From assembly GCA_910579325.1 (NCBI GenBank), contig CAJTTU010000111.1, positions 1 through 10,533 on the forward strand: a stretch of DNA of 10,533 nt. The letters are read 5' to 3'. Under the pieces are notes generated by a model that saw only the letters and a list, made by a program, of their open reading frames with translations, was not told the DNA's origin and did no database searches. The first letter of the stretch is position 1. Each line of letters opens with the position of its first letter. The translations under genes and the position numbers were made by a program. The DNA comes from an uncultured Lachnospiraceae bacterium. Its GTDB lineage: Bacteria > Bacillota > Clostridia > Lachnospirales > Lachnospiraceae. Positions 1 through 6,990 of this stretch are shown here, piece by piece.

Positions 1-210
1 CCGGTTCTTTTCATACTCTGTCAGGATTTCTTCCACGGTCATCTGGCTTGCGGCTTTCATTTTCCAGGTGTCCGGGTTATGGCAGTAAAGGCAGCGCATG
101 GGACAGCCCTGGAAAAACACCACAAAGCGAATGCCCGGGCCGTCCACCGTGCCGAAGCTTTCCGTTGAATGAATGTAGCCTGTTTTTTTATCTTTCTCAC
201 ATGGAATCAT
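1..210 (-). CDS. pflA: Pyruvate formate-lyase activating enzyme, N-terminal part (runs off window)
   Basis: This is a radical-SAM enzyme that uses a [4Fe-4S] cluster and S-adenosylmethionine to put the glycyl radical on PFL. Only the first 70 residues are present; the frame is open to base 1. The cluster motif CxxxCxxC is visible as C36-P-M-R-C40-L-Y-C43 inside QGCPMRCLYCHNPDTW, preceded by ESFGTVDGPGIRFVVFFQG, both hallmarks of the PflA family. The chosen ATG (208-210) has an AGAGG seven bases upstream and lies inside the end of the glycyl-radical protein gene, overlapping it by 14 bases in another frame, which suggests translational coupling. It is the third gene of the pfl operon. Confidence 0.93.
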   Translation of the reverse strand, partial: MIPCEKDKKTGYIHSTESFGTVDGPGIRFVVFFQGCPMRCLYCHNPDTWKMKAASQMTVEEILTEYEKNR

Positions 211-439
211 GGAATGTCCTCTGTATCACTTCGTCCTGCTGAGCCTTGGTCAGCTTGTGGAAATTCACCGCGTAGCCGGATACCCTCACGGTCAGCTGGG
301 GATATTTTTCCGGATGAGCCTGGGCGTCTAGCAGCGTTTCCCTGGAAAATACGTTTACATTCAGATGATGGCCGCCTTTCTCCATATAGCCGTCCAGCAT
401 CTCTGTTAAATTGTCTACCTGGGTTTCTTTATTGCTCAT
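197..439 (-). CDS. grcA: Stand-alone glycyl-radical domain protein (C-terminal part of PFL, GrcA-like)
   Basis: An 80-residue protein equivalent to the C-terminal domain of PFL. It contains YPQLTVRVSGYAVNF, where G55 is the residue that PflA converts to the catalytic glycyl radical, followed by the usual TKAQQDEVIQRTFHDSM ending. LTEMLDGYMEKGGHHLNVNV near the start corresponds to the linker strand just before the domain in full-length PFL. E. coli GrcA (YfiD), the known spare-part protein, is about 127 residues; this one has almost no extra N-terminal region. The ATG follows a strong TAGGAGG. The catalytic subunit directly upstream lacks this domain, so here the protein is probably an obligatory partner rather than a repair spare. 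That role is an inference. The frame is the same as that of the upstream gene. Confidence 0.9.
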   Translation of the reverse strand: MSNKETQVDNLTEMLDGYMEKGGHHLNVNVFSRETLLDAQAHPEKYPQLTVRVSGYAVNFHKLTKAQQDEVIQRTFHDSM

Positions 440-449
440 AATCTTTAAA

Positions 450-456
450 CCTCCTA
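450..456 (-). promoter_or_regulatory. Ribosome binding site of the glycyl-radical protein gene
   Basis: TAGGAGG lies ten bases before the ATG at 439 and downstream of the amber codon ending the PFL catalytic gene (476-478). It is a near-perfect anti-16S match. It argues that the short gene is translated on its own and is not merely the tail of a gene broken by a nonsense mutation. Confidence 0.8.
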
Positions 457-475
457 AATTTAGTTCCGCAACTTC

Positions 476-2566
476 CTACGATAAATTAATATTCCCGCAC
501 GCCGCGCAGTCCCGTTCGATCGACAGCTCTATATTATCCCCCAGCACAATCAGATCCTCTTTTCCCAGCGCGTTGGGAATGATGGAGAAGGTGTTGGAGA
601 TGCCGTCCTGGGCGTCGGAGAAGGACAGCTTGGACACGGAACTTAAGGAAGCTACCGCGCCCTTTTTATCCCGGCCGTGCATGGGATTTGCGCCGGGGGC
701 AAAGGCTTCGCCTGCTTTTCTGCCGTCGGGGGTAGAGCCGGTATTCTGCCCGTACACCACATTTGAGGTGATGGTAAGAATAGAGGTGGTGGGAATGCTT
801 TGGCGGTAGGTGTGATTTTCTCTGATATATTCCATAAAGGAATGGACCAGCTCCCTGGCGATGCCGTCTACCCGGTCGTCGTCATTGCCAAACCGGGGAT
901 AGTCGCCCTCTGTCTCAAAATCCACGGCGATGCCATCCTGATCCCGCACCGCTTTCACCTTCGCGTATTTAATGGCCGACAGCGAATCCGCCACCACCGA
1001 CAGCCCGGCGATTCCGGTGGCAAACCATCTGGTCACTTCTTTGTCGTGAAGGGCCATCTGAATCCGCTCATAGCTGTATTTGTCATGCATATAGTGAATG
1101 ATATTCAGCGTATTCACATACACGCCGGCCAGCCAGCGCATCATGTCATGATACCGCTCCATCACCTGGTTATATTCCAGATATTCCGACGTGATGGGCT
1201 GATACTTCGGTCCCACCTGCACCTTGCTGATTTCATCTACGCCGCCGTTAATGGCATAGAGCAGGCATTTGGCCAGGTTGGCCCTAGCGCCGAAAAACTG
1301 CATTTCCTTTCCAACCCGCATGGAGGAGACGCAGCAGGCGATGGCATAATCGTCCCCGTGGCTCACCCGCATCAAGTCATCGTTCTCATACTGGATAGAA
1401 GAAGACTCGATGGAAGTCCTGGCACAGAACCGTTTGAAGGCTCTGGGCAGGTGTACCGACCAGAGCACCGTCAGATTTGGCTCCGGCGCAGGCCCCAGAT
1501 TGGACAGCGTATGCAAAAACCGGAAGGACATCTTTGTCACCAGCGGCCGGCCGTCGATGCCCACGCCGCCGATGGACTCCGTTACCCAGGTAGGGTCTCC
1601 CGAAAACAGGGCGTTATACTCCGGCGTCCTGGCGAATTTTACCAGGCGCAGCTTCATGACAAAGTGATCCACAAACTCCTGAATCTCCTTCTCCGTATAC
1701 ACGTTTTGTTCCAGATCCCGCTGCGCGTAAATATCGAGAAATGTGGAGGTGCGCCCCAGGGACATGGCCGCGCCGTTCTGCTCCTTGATCGCCGCCAGAT
1801 AGCCGAAGTAAAGCCACTGGATCGCTTCCCTCGTATCCTTCGCCGGCCCTGAAATATCAAAGCCGTAAATCTCTCCCAGCTTTTTCAGCTCCTGCAATGC
1901 CCGGATCTGCTCCGACAGTTCTTCCCGCTCCCGGATTACCTCCTCCGTCATAATCTTTCTCGTATCCTGCTTTTCCTCCTGCTTTTCGGCAATCAGAAAG
2001 TCCACGCCGTAAAGGGCCACCCTCCTGTAATCCCCGATAATCCGCCCCCGCCCGTATGCGTCCGGCAGGCCGGTGATAATATGGCTTCTCCGGCATGCCC
2101 GCATTTCATCGGTGTAGGAGTCGAAAACGCCGGCATTGTGGGTCTTTCTGTGGATCGTGAAAAACTTCTGAAGCTCCGGATCCACATGGTATCCGTTGTC
2201 CTCGCAGGCCTTTGCGGCCGTACGAATCCCGCCGTAGGGCTGTAAGCTCCGTTTAAAAGGTTTCTCTGTCTGAAAGCCTACGATCCGCTCTTTCTCTTTG
2301 TCAAGATATCCGGGTGCATGGGAAGTGATCGTGGACACCACCGCCGTATCCATATCCAGAACGCCTCCGGCTTCCCGCTCTTTCTTATATAACTCCATCA
2401 CCTGCCGCCACAAAGCCTCCGTATCTTCCGTGGGGCCATTAAGAAACGATTCGTCTCCCTCATAGGGATCATAGTTCTTCTGAATAAAATCCCGCACATC
2501 CACCTCATACTGCCAGTTGCCCGGGGCAAAGCCGTTCCAGGCGGCAGCGTCTTTCACCTGATTCAT
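476..2566 (-). CDS. pflB: Pyruvate formate-lyase catalytic subunit lacking the glycyl-radical domain
   Basis: This enzyme interconverts pyruvate plus CoA with acetyl-CoA plus formate in anaerobic metabolism. The 696-residue product carries the PFL barrel: the active-site pair C411-C412 in YAIACCVSSM (C418-C419 of E. coli), RFLHTLSNLGPAPEPNLTV before it, and GQNTGSTPDGRKAGEAFAPG plus LSFSDAQDGISNTFSIIPNALGKED near the end. E. coli PflB is 760 residues with its radical glycine at 734. This protein departs from the family after NALGKED (about residue 671) and ends with 25 unrelated residues containing CAACG, so it has no radical glycine. That glycine is in the next gene. The ATG at 2566 was chosen over a longer frame from 2644 because GGAAGGAG lies at a good distance upstream and homologues start near here. 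It is the first gene of a pfl-grcA-pflA operon. Confidence 0.93.
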   Translation of the reverse strand: MNQVKDAAAWNGFAPGNWQYEVDVRDFIQKNYDPYEGDESFLNGPTEDTEALWRQVMELYKKEREAGGVLDMDTAVVSTITSHAPGYLDKEKERIVGFQTEKPFKRSLQPYGGIRTAAKACEDNGYHVDPELQKFFTIHRKTHNAGVFDSYTDEMRACRRSHIITGLPDAYGRGRIIGDYRRVALYGVDFLIAEKQEEKQDTRKIMTEEVIREREELSEQIRALQELKKLGEIYGFDISGPAKDTREAIQWLYFGYLAAIKEQNGAAMSLGRTSTFLDIYAQRDLEQNVYTEKEIQEFVDHFVMKLRLVKFARTPEYNALFSGDPTWVTESIGGVGIDGRPLVTKMSFRFLHTLSNLGPAPEPNLTVLWSVHLPRAFKRFCARTSIESSSIQYENDDLMRVSHGDDYAIACCVSSMRVGKEMQFFGARANLAKCLLYAINGGVDEISKVQVGPKYQPITSEYLEYNQVMERYHDMMRWLAGVYVNTLNIIHYMHDKYSYERIQMALHDKEVTRWFATGIAGLSVVADSLSAIKYAKVKAVRDQDGIAVDFETEGDYPRFGNDDDRVDGIARELVHSFMEYIRENHTYRQSIPTTSILTITSNVVYGQNTGSTPDGRKAGEAFAPGANPMHGRDKKGAVASLSSVSKLSFSDAQDGISNTFSIIPNALGKEDLIVLGDNIELSIERDCAACGNINLS

Positions 2567-2647
2567 CCGCGCACGCTCCTTCCGCTTTATGATGTACGCA
2601 CAAAATCTTTTGCTCCCGTAATTCGCAAGACCCTCTGCGTACATAAT

Positions 2648-2707
2648 TGTGAGTATATCCGCCGCCCCATATATGACGTCGAACTACAGATTCTACCATA
2701 TATCACA
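2648..2707 (-). repeat. Inverted repeat in the pflB leader
   Basis: On the minus strand TGTGATATAT (2707-2698) can pair with ATATACTCACA (2658-2648), giving ten base pairs with one bulged C around a loop of about 40 bases that contains a second short ATATATG/CATATAT pairing. It sits 80 to 140 bases before the pflB start. It could be an RNA structure in the leader or an operator. I do not recognise a known riboswitch in it. Confidence 0.35.
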
Positions 2708-2774
2708 GGTTTCCTTACGAATGTATTATGCGCAGAAAAATTATTTTTAATAATTGTTTCATTTGTCATGTCAA
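2690..2774 (-). promoter_or_regulatory. Candidate promoters of the pfl operon
   Basis: Two weak candidates are visible. The first has a perfect -35 TTGACA (2774-2769) with TATTAA 16 bases downstream (2752-2747). The second is an extended -10, TGG-TAGAAT (2698-2690), without a good -35. No other good sigma-A match was found between the upstream terminator and pflB. The TTGACA of the first lies inside the CAAATG/CATTTG array, as an operator-controlled promoter would. Confidence 0.35.
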
Positions 2775-2791
2775 ATGCTTTCGGTCATTTG
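2760..2791. repeat. Three alternating CATTTG/CAAATG hexamers upstream of pflB
   Basis: CATTTG occurs at 2760-2765, its inverse CAAATG at 2772-2777 and CATTTG again at 2786-2791. The first two form an 18-base near-palindrome with CATG at its centre (16 of 18 positions symmetric), overlapping the candidate -35. This is the form of a dimeric regulator site, but I cannot assign a regulator; it does not match the consensus FNR or Rex sites. Confidence 0.35.
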
Positions 2792-2802
2792 CTTTGAATA
2801 CC

Positions 2803-2847
2803 AAAAAATAGCAGACTCATGGTTAGACATTTCATGAATCTGCTATT
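2803..2847 (-). terminator. Rho-independent terminator of the UroD-like/MFS operon
   Basis: Read on the minus strand, AATAGCAGA (2847-2839) and TCTGCTATT (2815-2807) pair, extended by CATG/CATG across a 2-base mismatch, with an 11-base loop, followed by TTTTTT (2808-2803). It starts 22 bases after the stop of the transporter gene and precedes the pfl promoter region, so it separates the two operons. There is no T-run on the other side, so it should act on the minus strand only. Confidence 0.8.
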
Positions 2848-2868
2848 ACAACACGATAACATTCAATT

Positions 2869-3952
2869 TTATTTATTTTTGTTTTCACTGCGAACTACGA
2901 AATATTCAAACACAATCGGCAGGACACTGAAAGCCGCCACAACCGGCAGGACAGACATGTAGCTGGCTCCCTGCATCAGCGACTGAAGCGCTGTCACCAT
3001 ATAAGTGCAGATAAAATTGCCGACCGCGTACACAAATGTAATCAATCCGATCGCCGTGTCTATTTTAGATGGCGGCACCAACGACGGTATTTCCGCATAT
3101 GCATATGCGTACACTGTCGTATAGGCCACTACGCCTATGCTCTCGCCAACCAGCGCCATGGCCTGGCTGGGAAAGGCATATCTCAGTACGATCGAAACTG
3201 TCAGCAGGACAAATCCCAGAAAAACCGTTTTCCGTTTCATCTTTGAATAGAAATATCCAAACAACAGACTCGCCGCAATTCCTATTGCAAGGCTGACACT
3301 GGTAACCGTCCCCGTAAAGGCCTCATTACCCAACTGGTTTTCCACAACATAGACGGACACGAAATATGTCATCGCCCCATAACAGGTGAAAAACAGAATC
3401 AAATCTGAAAGGACAATATAAAATCCCGAACTGAATTTTTCCGTCGAAGCGTCATTTCTCTGCGCCTGCTCATTTTCTGGGCAGCACAAATATAAAACCA
3501 AGCACCATGGGAACAGACACCGCAAAGATCCAAAAAGAATGATGCCAGTCTGACACTGCTAGAATTCCTGAGCCAAAGCTTAAGATCATGCCCATTCCGC
3601 TGGTTATAGAATTATAAAATCCGATCAGCCACCCCTGCTGATTATCATCCGGAAATAATTCCGTCAGAGCGCCCATTGCCGCTACGTTGACCAAAGCCGT
3701 CATAATACCGGCTATCGCCCGCAGCGCCGCAATCAGGTACGGATTATCCACAAACGCGCAGGCTAACAGGCTGATCGTAAAAATACTTCCGCAGCAAACC
3801 AGAATACTTTTTTTGGAAAACCGTTTCAGTACCGCGCCTGAAACAAGGGCTGTCACCGCCATATCGGTCATAACAACCAGTGAAGACAACGCGATTGCCA
3901 CAAAAATCAATATTTCTTTTCCTGTTAATTTAGCTTTTGCCGTTTCGCTCAT
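2869..3952 (-). pseudogene. MFS transporter, frameshifted and probably internally deleted
   Basis: A major facilitator superfamily permease split over two frames. The first part (3952-3470, 160 residues) has a membrane helix at about 13-35, the motif-A-like loop SGAVLKRFSKKSIL, and further helices, and ends in FIFVLPRK. The rest continues one base out of frame as ENEQAQRNDA, with the C-terminal six-helix half, to the TAA at 2869. Removing one C of the CCC at 3479-3481 rejoins them into about 361 residues. That is still short for 12 helices: motif A, which should follow helix 2, comes only a few residues after helix 1, so most of helix 2 seems lost. The start has GGGGGA upstream, overlapping the stop of the UroD-like gene 12 bases away, so the two were one operon. 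Substrate unknown. A sequencing error could explain the frameshift but not the missing helix. Confidence 0.75.
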
Positions 3953-3964
3953 CTTCTATTCCCC

Positions 3965-5257
3965 CTATTTCCTCCCGTATTCTAACGCTGTTTCAAACAT
4001 CGCTTCCACGTTCTCCCGTATGGCCTCATCATAACCTGCTTCCGTGCCAAAGATATATCCGCCTCCCGGCGCGCAAGTTTCGATCAATTCCTTCGTGTGG
4101 TCAATCACCTGCTGTTTATCTCCGAACAGCAAAAGCTTGATTGGAAATCCCCCTGCGATACACGCGGACTCTCCCACGATCTTCTTTGCCATCTTCATAT
4201 CCACGCTGCTCTCAAAATTATATACGACGCCCGGCGGTACATCTTTCAGAAATTCCAGTCTGCTGTTTACCGGCCCTTCCGTATATACATAAGGGGTCAT
4301 GCCACATTTCAGCACCAGCTCGATTTCTTCCTGAAGATATTTCCAGTAATATTTTTCAAAGCAGGTCTGGCTCATAAAGGAATCACATGCTTTTGTCAGA
4401 TAAAAAACAGCCATTTTTCCTTTCAGGTACTCACCCTGTGCCTCAATCGAAGCCCGCTGCAGTTCCATGTCCTGCTCCATATATCGCATCAAGGAATCCT
4501 CGTTCTCATACATATCCGTAAGAGAATCCGCGGCGCTCCGCATATATGCCCCATAATTGTCAAGAGGAACTGCGGCGTAACCTTTGATCGGCGTAACAAA
4601 TCCACCCTGGTTTAATTTCTTTTCCAGTTCCTCCATCTTGTCATATATCTGCCGGTTAATATCGTCAATCTCCCAGAGCCGCTTCATCATCTCCCGGAAC
4701 TCCGGCGTACCGCATTCGCCGGCCAGTACCGAAATATCGTAAGACGGCCCTTCGGCCAGGCTATGTAACGCGGCAAACGGTTCCAGCAGAGCATTTACCT
4801 TCGGATACCCATGACACAAAACCCATCCGGTATAATCTTTGTCAAACAGTTCAAACTCCTCATCTGCCAGAACACTGAAATCCAGAATCTGATGAATCGG
4901 ATTTTCCCCATTATTTCCTCCTGGTTTCCCTGCCCAGACCAAACGTTTCGCCCCGGCCAGCTCAAGCATTTTTCCTTTTCCGAAATTACAGGAATCATAC
5001 CCAAAGATAATGTCCGGATTATAATGTTCGGCAAACCGCAATACCGATTCTCTTGCAACTGAGAAATCATAGATTGCGTCTTTCATGGTATACCCATTAT
5101 CAGTGACAGGGTATCCCTGGAGCATAGCCATAACCGGCACACGTTCCGGTTCACGCAGCGCAATAGCATCTGTCAAAAGGTCAGTTCTTTTTTGATAGAG
5201 GTTTTTGAATCTTTCCGAAGTTAGTTGAAATAAAGCTTTTATCAAATGGTAAAACAT
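3965..5257 (-). CDS. UroD/MtaA-family protein with IS-derived N-terminus
   Basis: A 430-residue member of the uroporphyrinogen decarboxylase superfamily, which also contains corrinoid-dependent methyltransferases (MtaA, MtbA). Family features are LLTDAIALREPERVPVMAM at the start of the native part, TPYVYTEGPVNSRLEFL at about 321-337, CIAGGFP at 366-372 and CAPGGGYIFGTEAG at 395-408. The MtaA-type His-x-Cys zinc motif is not seen where TPYVYTEG lies, so it is neither a typical MtaA nor likely to be the haem-pathway HemE; the substrate is unknown. Residues 1-18 are encoded by the end of the neighbouring IS element and no ribosome binding site precedes the ATG at 5257. The native start codon is gone, so expression is doubtful and this may be a pseudogene. 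A transporter gene follows 12 bases downstream, suggesting an uptake-and-catabolism pair. Confidence 0.72.
   Translation of the reverse strand: MFYHLIKALFQLTSERFKNLYQKRTDLLTDAIALREPERVPVMAMLQGYPVTDNGYTMKDAIYDFSVARESVLRFAEHYNPDIIFGYDSCNFGKGKMLELAGAKRLVWAGKPGGNNGENPIHQILDFSVLADEEFELFDKDYTGWVLCHGYPKVNALLEPFAALHSLAEGPSYDISVLAGECGTPEFREMMKRLWEIDDINRQIYDKMEELEKKLNQGGFVTPIKGYAAVPLDNYGAYMRSAADSLTDMYENEDSLMRYMEQDMELQRASIEAQGEYLKGKMAVFYLTKACDSFMSQTCFEKYYWKYLQEEIELVLKCGMTPYVYTEGPVNSRLEFLKDVPPGVVYNFESSVDMKMAKKIVGESACIAGGFPIKLLLFGDKQQVIDHTKELIETCAPGGGYIFGTEAGYDEAIRENVEAMFETALEYGRK
5203..5228. repeat. Left terminal inverted repeat of the ISL3-type element
   Basis: Reads TTTTGAATCTTTCCGAAG and eight more bases, an exact reverse complement of 6918-6943. 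On the minus strand it is translated as part of the N-terminus of the UroD-like protein (LTSERFK). Confidence 0.85.
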
Positions 5258-5265
5258 GGTATAAT
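5257..5265 (+). promoter_or_regulatory. Extended -10 promoter of the transposase gene
   Basis: TGG-TATAAT is a perfect extended -10 element 37 bases before the transposase ATG. The -35 region 16 to 18 bases upstream (TTTTAT or TTTATC) is poor, as extended -10 promoters allow. The transposase ribosome binding site is GGGAG at 5290-5294, eight bases before the ATG at 5303. Confidence 0.6.
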
Positions 5266-5302
5266 AAGCACAAATTTAAAAGCGTTTGCGGGAGTTGATA
5301 CC

Positions 5303-6925
5303 ATGGATGAATTTATCAAGGAGCTTGATCCAAATCTGGATTATCTGGAGCATAAAATAACAGGGAATGAAGTCATTATTTATGCAGCCTCAAACAGAAA
5401 AATATGCAGATGCCCTTATTGCGGCTCTGAATCGGCGCGAATACATAGCCGTTACGAAAAAAGTTTTCAGGATCTTCCAATCATGGGCAAAAAAACAAAA
5501 GTCGTTATTGAAAACAGAAAATTCTTCTGCGACAATCCGGACTGTGGATTCACTACTTTTGCAGAGCGTTTCGACTTTCTGGCACAGAAAGGGAAAAAGA
5601 CAAAACGCCTGATTGAAAAAATCGTGGATGTTTCCCTGAATACAAGCTCCACCACTGCTTCCAGGACGCTGAAAGACGGGATTGCGGATGTTGGCAAAAG
5701 CACCGTCTGCAGTCTCTTAAAAAAAAGATATGCCAGTTCCTGAGAAAGAAGCCGTTACAAAAGTCTGCATTGACGATTTCGCATTTCGGAAAAGAAAAAC
5801 CTATGGGACTATCATGGCAGACATTGACACGCACCGGATCATTGACCTGCTGGCATCTCGGGAAAGTGCGGATGTGGCGGAATGGCTGAAAAGCTATCCG
5901 AATCTTGAAGTTGTATCCAGAGGGATGGTTCTGTTTCCTATAAAAGCGCCATTGAACAGGCTGGAAGCCATCTGCAGCAGGTCAGTGACCGTTTTCACCT
6001 GGTGAAGGGGCTTACGGATGCGGCAAAGAAATTTTTGTCACGTCTTCTGGCAGCAAATTTTATTCTCCCAACGGAAGCATCCCATTATGATGGAAAACCT
6101 ACGGGGGATTACTGGGATAAACCTGTCAAAGAAGACGCACCTGCCGCTGAGCACAACGCAAATGTGAAAAAGAAAATGAAGACGGTGGAACAAGTACGGG
6201 AATTCGGGAAACAGGGATTGAACAAAAGTGAGATTGCAAGGATTGTCGGAATAAACAGGGTGACGGTTGCAAAATACCTGAAAGATGATTTTAACCCTTC
6301 CGGCGCTTATTACAATACGACGATCCTCAGTAAAATAAAGCCCTATTCTCAGGAAATAAAAAATATGCTCAGTGAGGGGAAAACTTTCAAGCAGATCAGC
6401 GCAGTGATTCGGGAAAGGGGATATGATGGCGCGGATGGAACCATTCGTATGTTTGCCACAAGGGAACGGAGGCTCATGAAGGAAGCGGCCGAACAGGGAG
6501 GAAGCGGAGAAAAGATCGAACGGAAGTGGCTGATCAGCCTTTTGTACCACCCTGTTGATGAGGTTCGTTCCCTCAGCCAGGATCAACTGGAGAGGATCAT
6601 AGAAGAATATCCCATCATAGGGCGTGTTTATAATGCTGTGACAGGATTCAAAGGGGCACTGTTTGGCAAAAAAGAGGCCGAGCTTGATAAATGGGCAGAA
6701 GAAACCGAAGCTCTTGAGATAGATGAACTGGAGAGTTTTATAAACGGAATCAAAAGAGATATTACCGCAGTAAAAAACGCCATTCGTCTTGATTACAATA
6801 ATGGACTGGCAGAAGGAAGCGTGAACAAGCTGAAAGTTGTCAAAAGGATCATGTATGGCCGCAACAGTTTTGAGTTGCTGAAAGGGAAACTGTTGCGGCT
6901 TGAATTAAAACGCAAAATCAACTAA
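5303..6925 (+). pseudogene. ISL3-family transposase with two frameshifts
   Basis: A DDE transposase broken into three frame segments. The first (5303 on) has the ISL3 zinc finger, C37-P-Y-C40 and C76-DNPD-C81, and a helix-turn-helix. It reaches a TGA at 5741 after an A8 tract (5719-5726); dropping one A continues as MPVPEKEAVTKVCIDDFAFR, which holds the first catalytic Asp. The second shift, near 5921-5924, must be corrected to read SRDGSVSYKSAIEQAGS (second Asp) and DRFHLVKGLTDAAKKF. From there to 6925 the frame is intact, with an inserted helix-turn-helix (KSEIARIVGINRVTVAKYL) and NGLAEGSVNKLKVVKRIMYG, which holds the catalytic Glu. The last segment is in the same frame as the first, so the shifts compensate. 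As written, the active-site core is out of frame and transposition activity is unlikely. Confidence 0.85.
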
Positions 6926-6943
6926 CTTCGGAAAGATTCAAAA
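6918..6943. repeat. Right terminal inverted repeat of the ISL3-type element
   Basis: Exact reverse complement of 5203-5228. It begins inside the last codons of the transposase and is followed outward by TATCCTTGACAAAACCCC, probably the true outer tip of the element. Confidence 0.85.
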
Positions 6944-6990
6944 TATCCTTGACAAAACCCCTCTTGAAAGAAAATCATATCTTTCTTTGC

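Larger units (their letters stand above)
5203..6943 (+). mobile_element. ISL3-family insertion sequence, degraded
   Basis: A 26-base perfect inverted repeat (5203-5228 and 6918-6943) brackets an ISL3-type transposase gene. The right end may run on to about 6961, since the outer sequence there reads GGGTTTTGTCAAGGATA inwards and ISL3 elements usually begin with GG. The left flank does not repeat this clearly, and I see no 8-base target duplication, so the left end may be truncated or rearranged. The element lies between the UroD-like gene and acsB, replaces the 5' end of the former and stops within about 50 bases of the acsB stop codon. It is visibly more AT-rich than pflB and acsB. Confidence 0.85.

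Noticed and set aside
800..1852. A 350-residue open frame on the plus strand opposite pflB
   Set aside because: Its translation is low-complexity in His, Arg and Gln with no recognisable domain, and it lies fully antisense to a strongly conserved PFL gene. It is a shadow of codon bias.
2567..2750. ZTP (pfl-motif) or purine riboswitch before pflB
   Set aside because: The conserved CCGCCTGGGC segment of the ZTP class and the conserved loops of the purine class are not found.
5719..5732. Programmed -1 frameshift at the A-rich tract in the transposase
   Set aside because: Although the site looks like an A AAA AAG slippery heptamer, the frame needed downstream is +1, not -1, and ISL3 transposases are normally one continuous frame.
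6949..6980. Outward-facing promoter at the right end of the IS (TTGACA at 6949)
   Set aside because: There is no acceptable -10 at the right distance, and it would read antisense into acsB. The TTGACA is more simply part of the element's terminal sequence.
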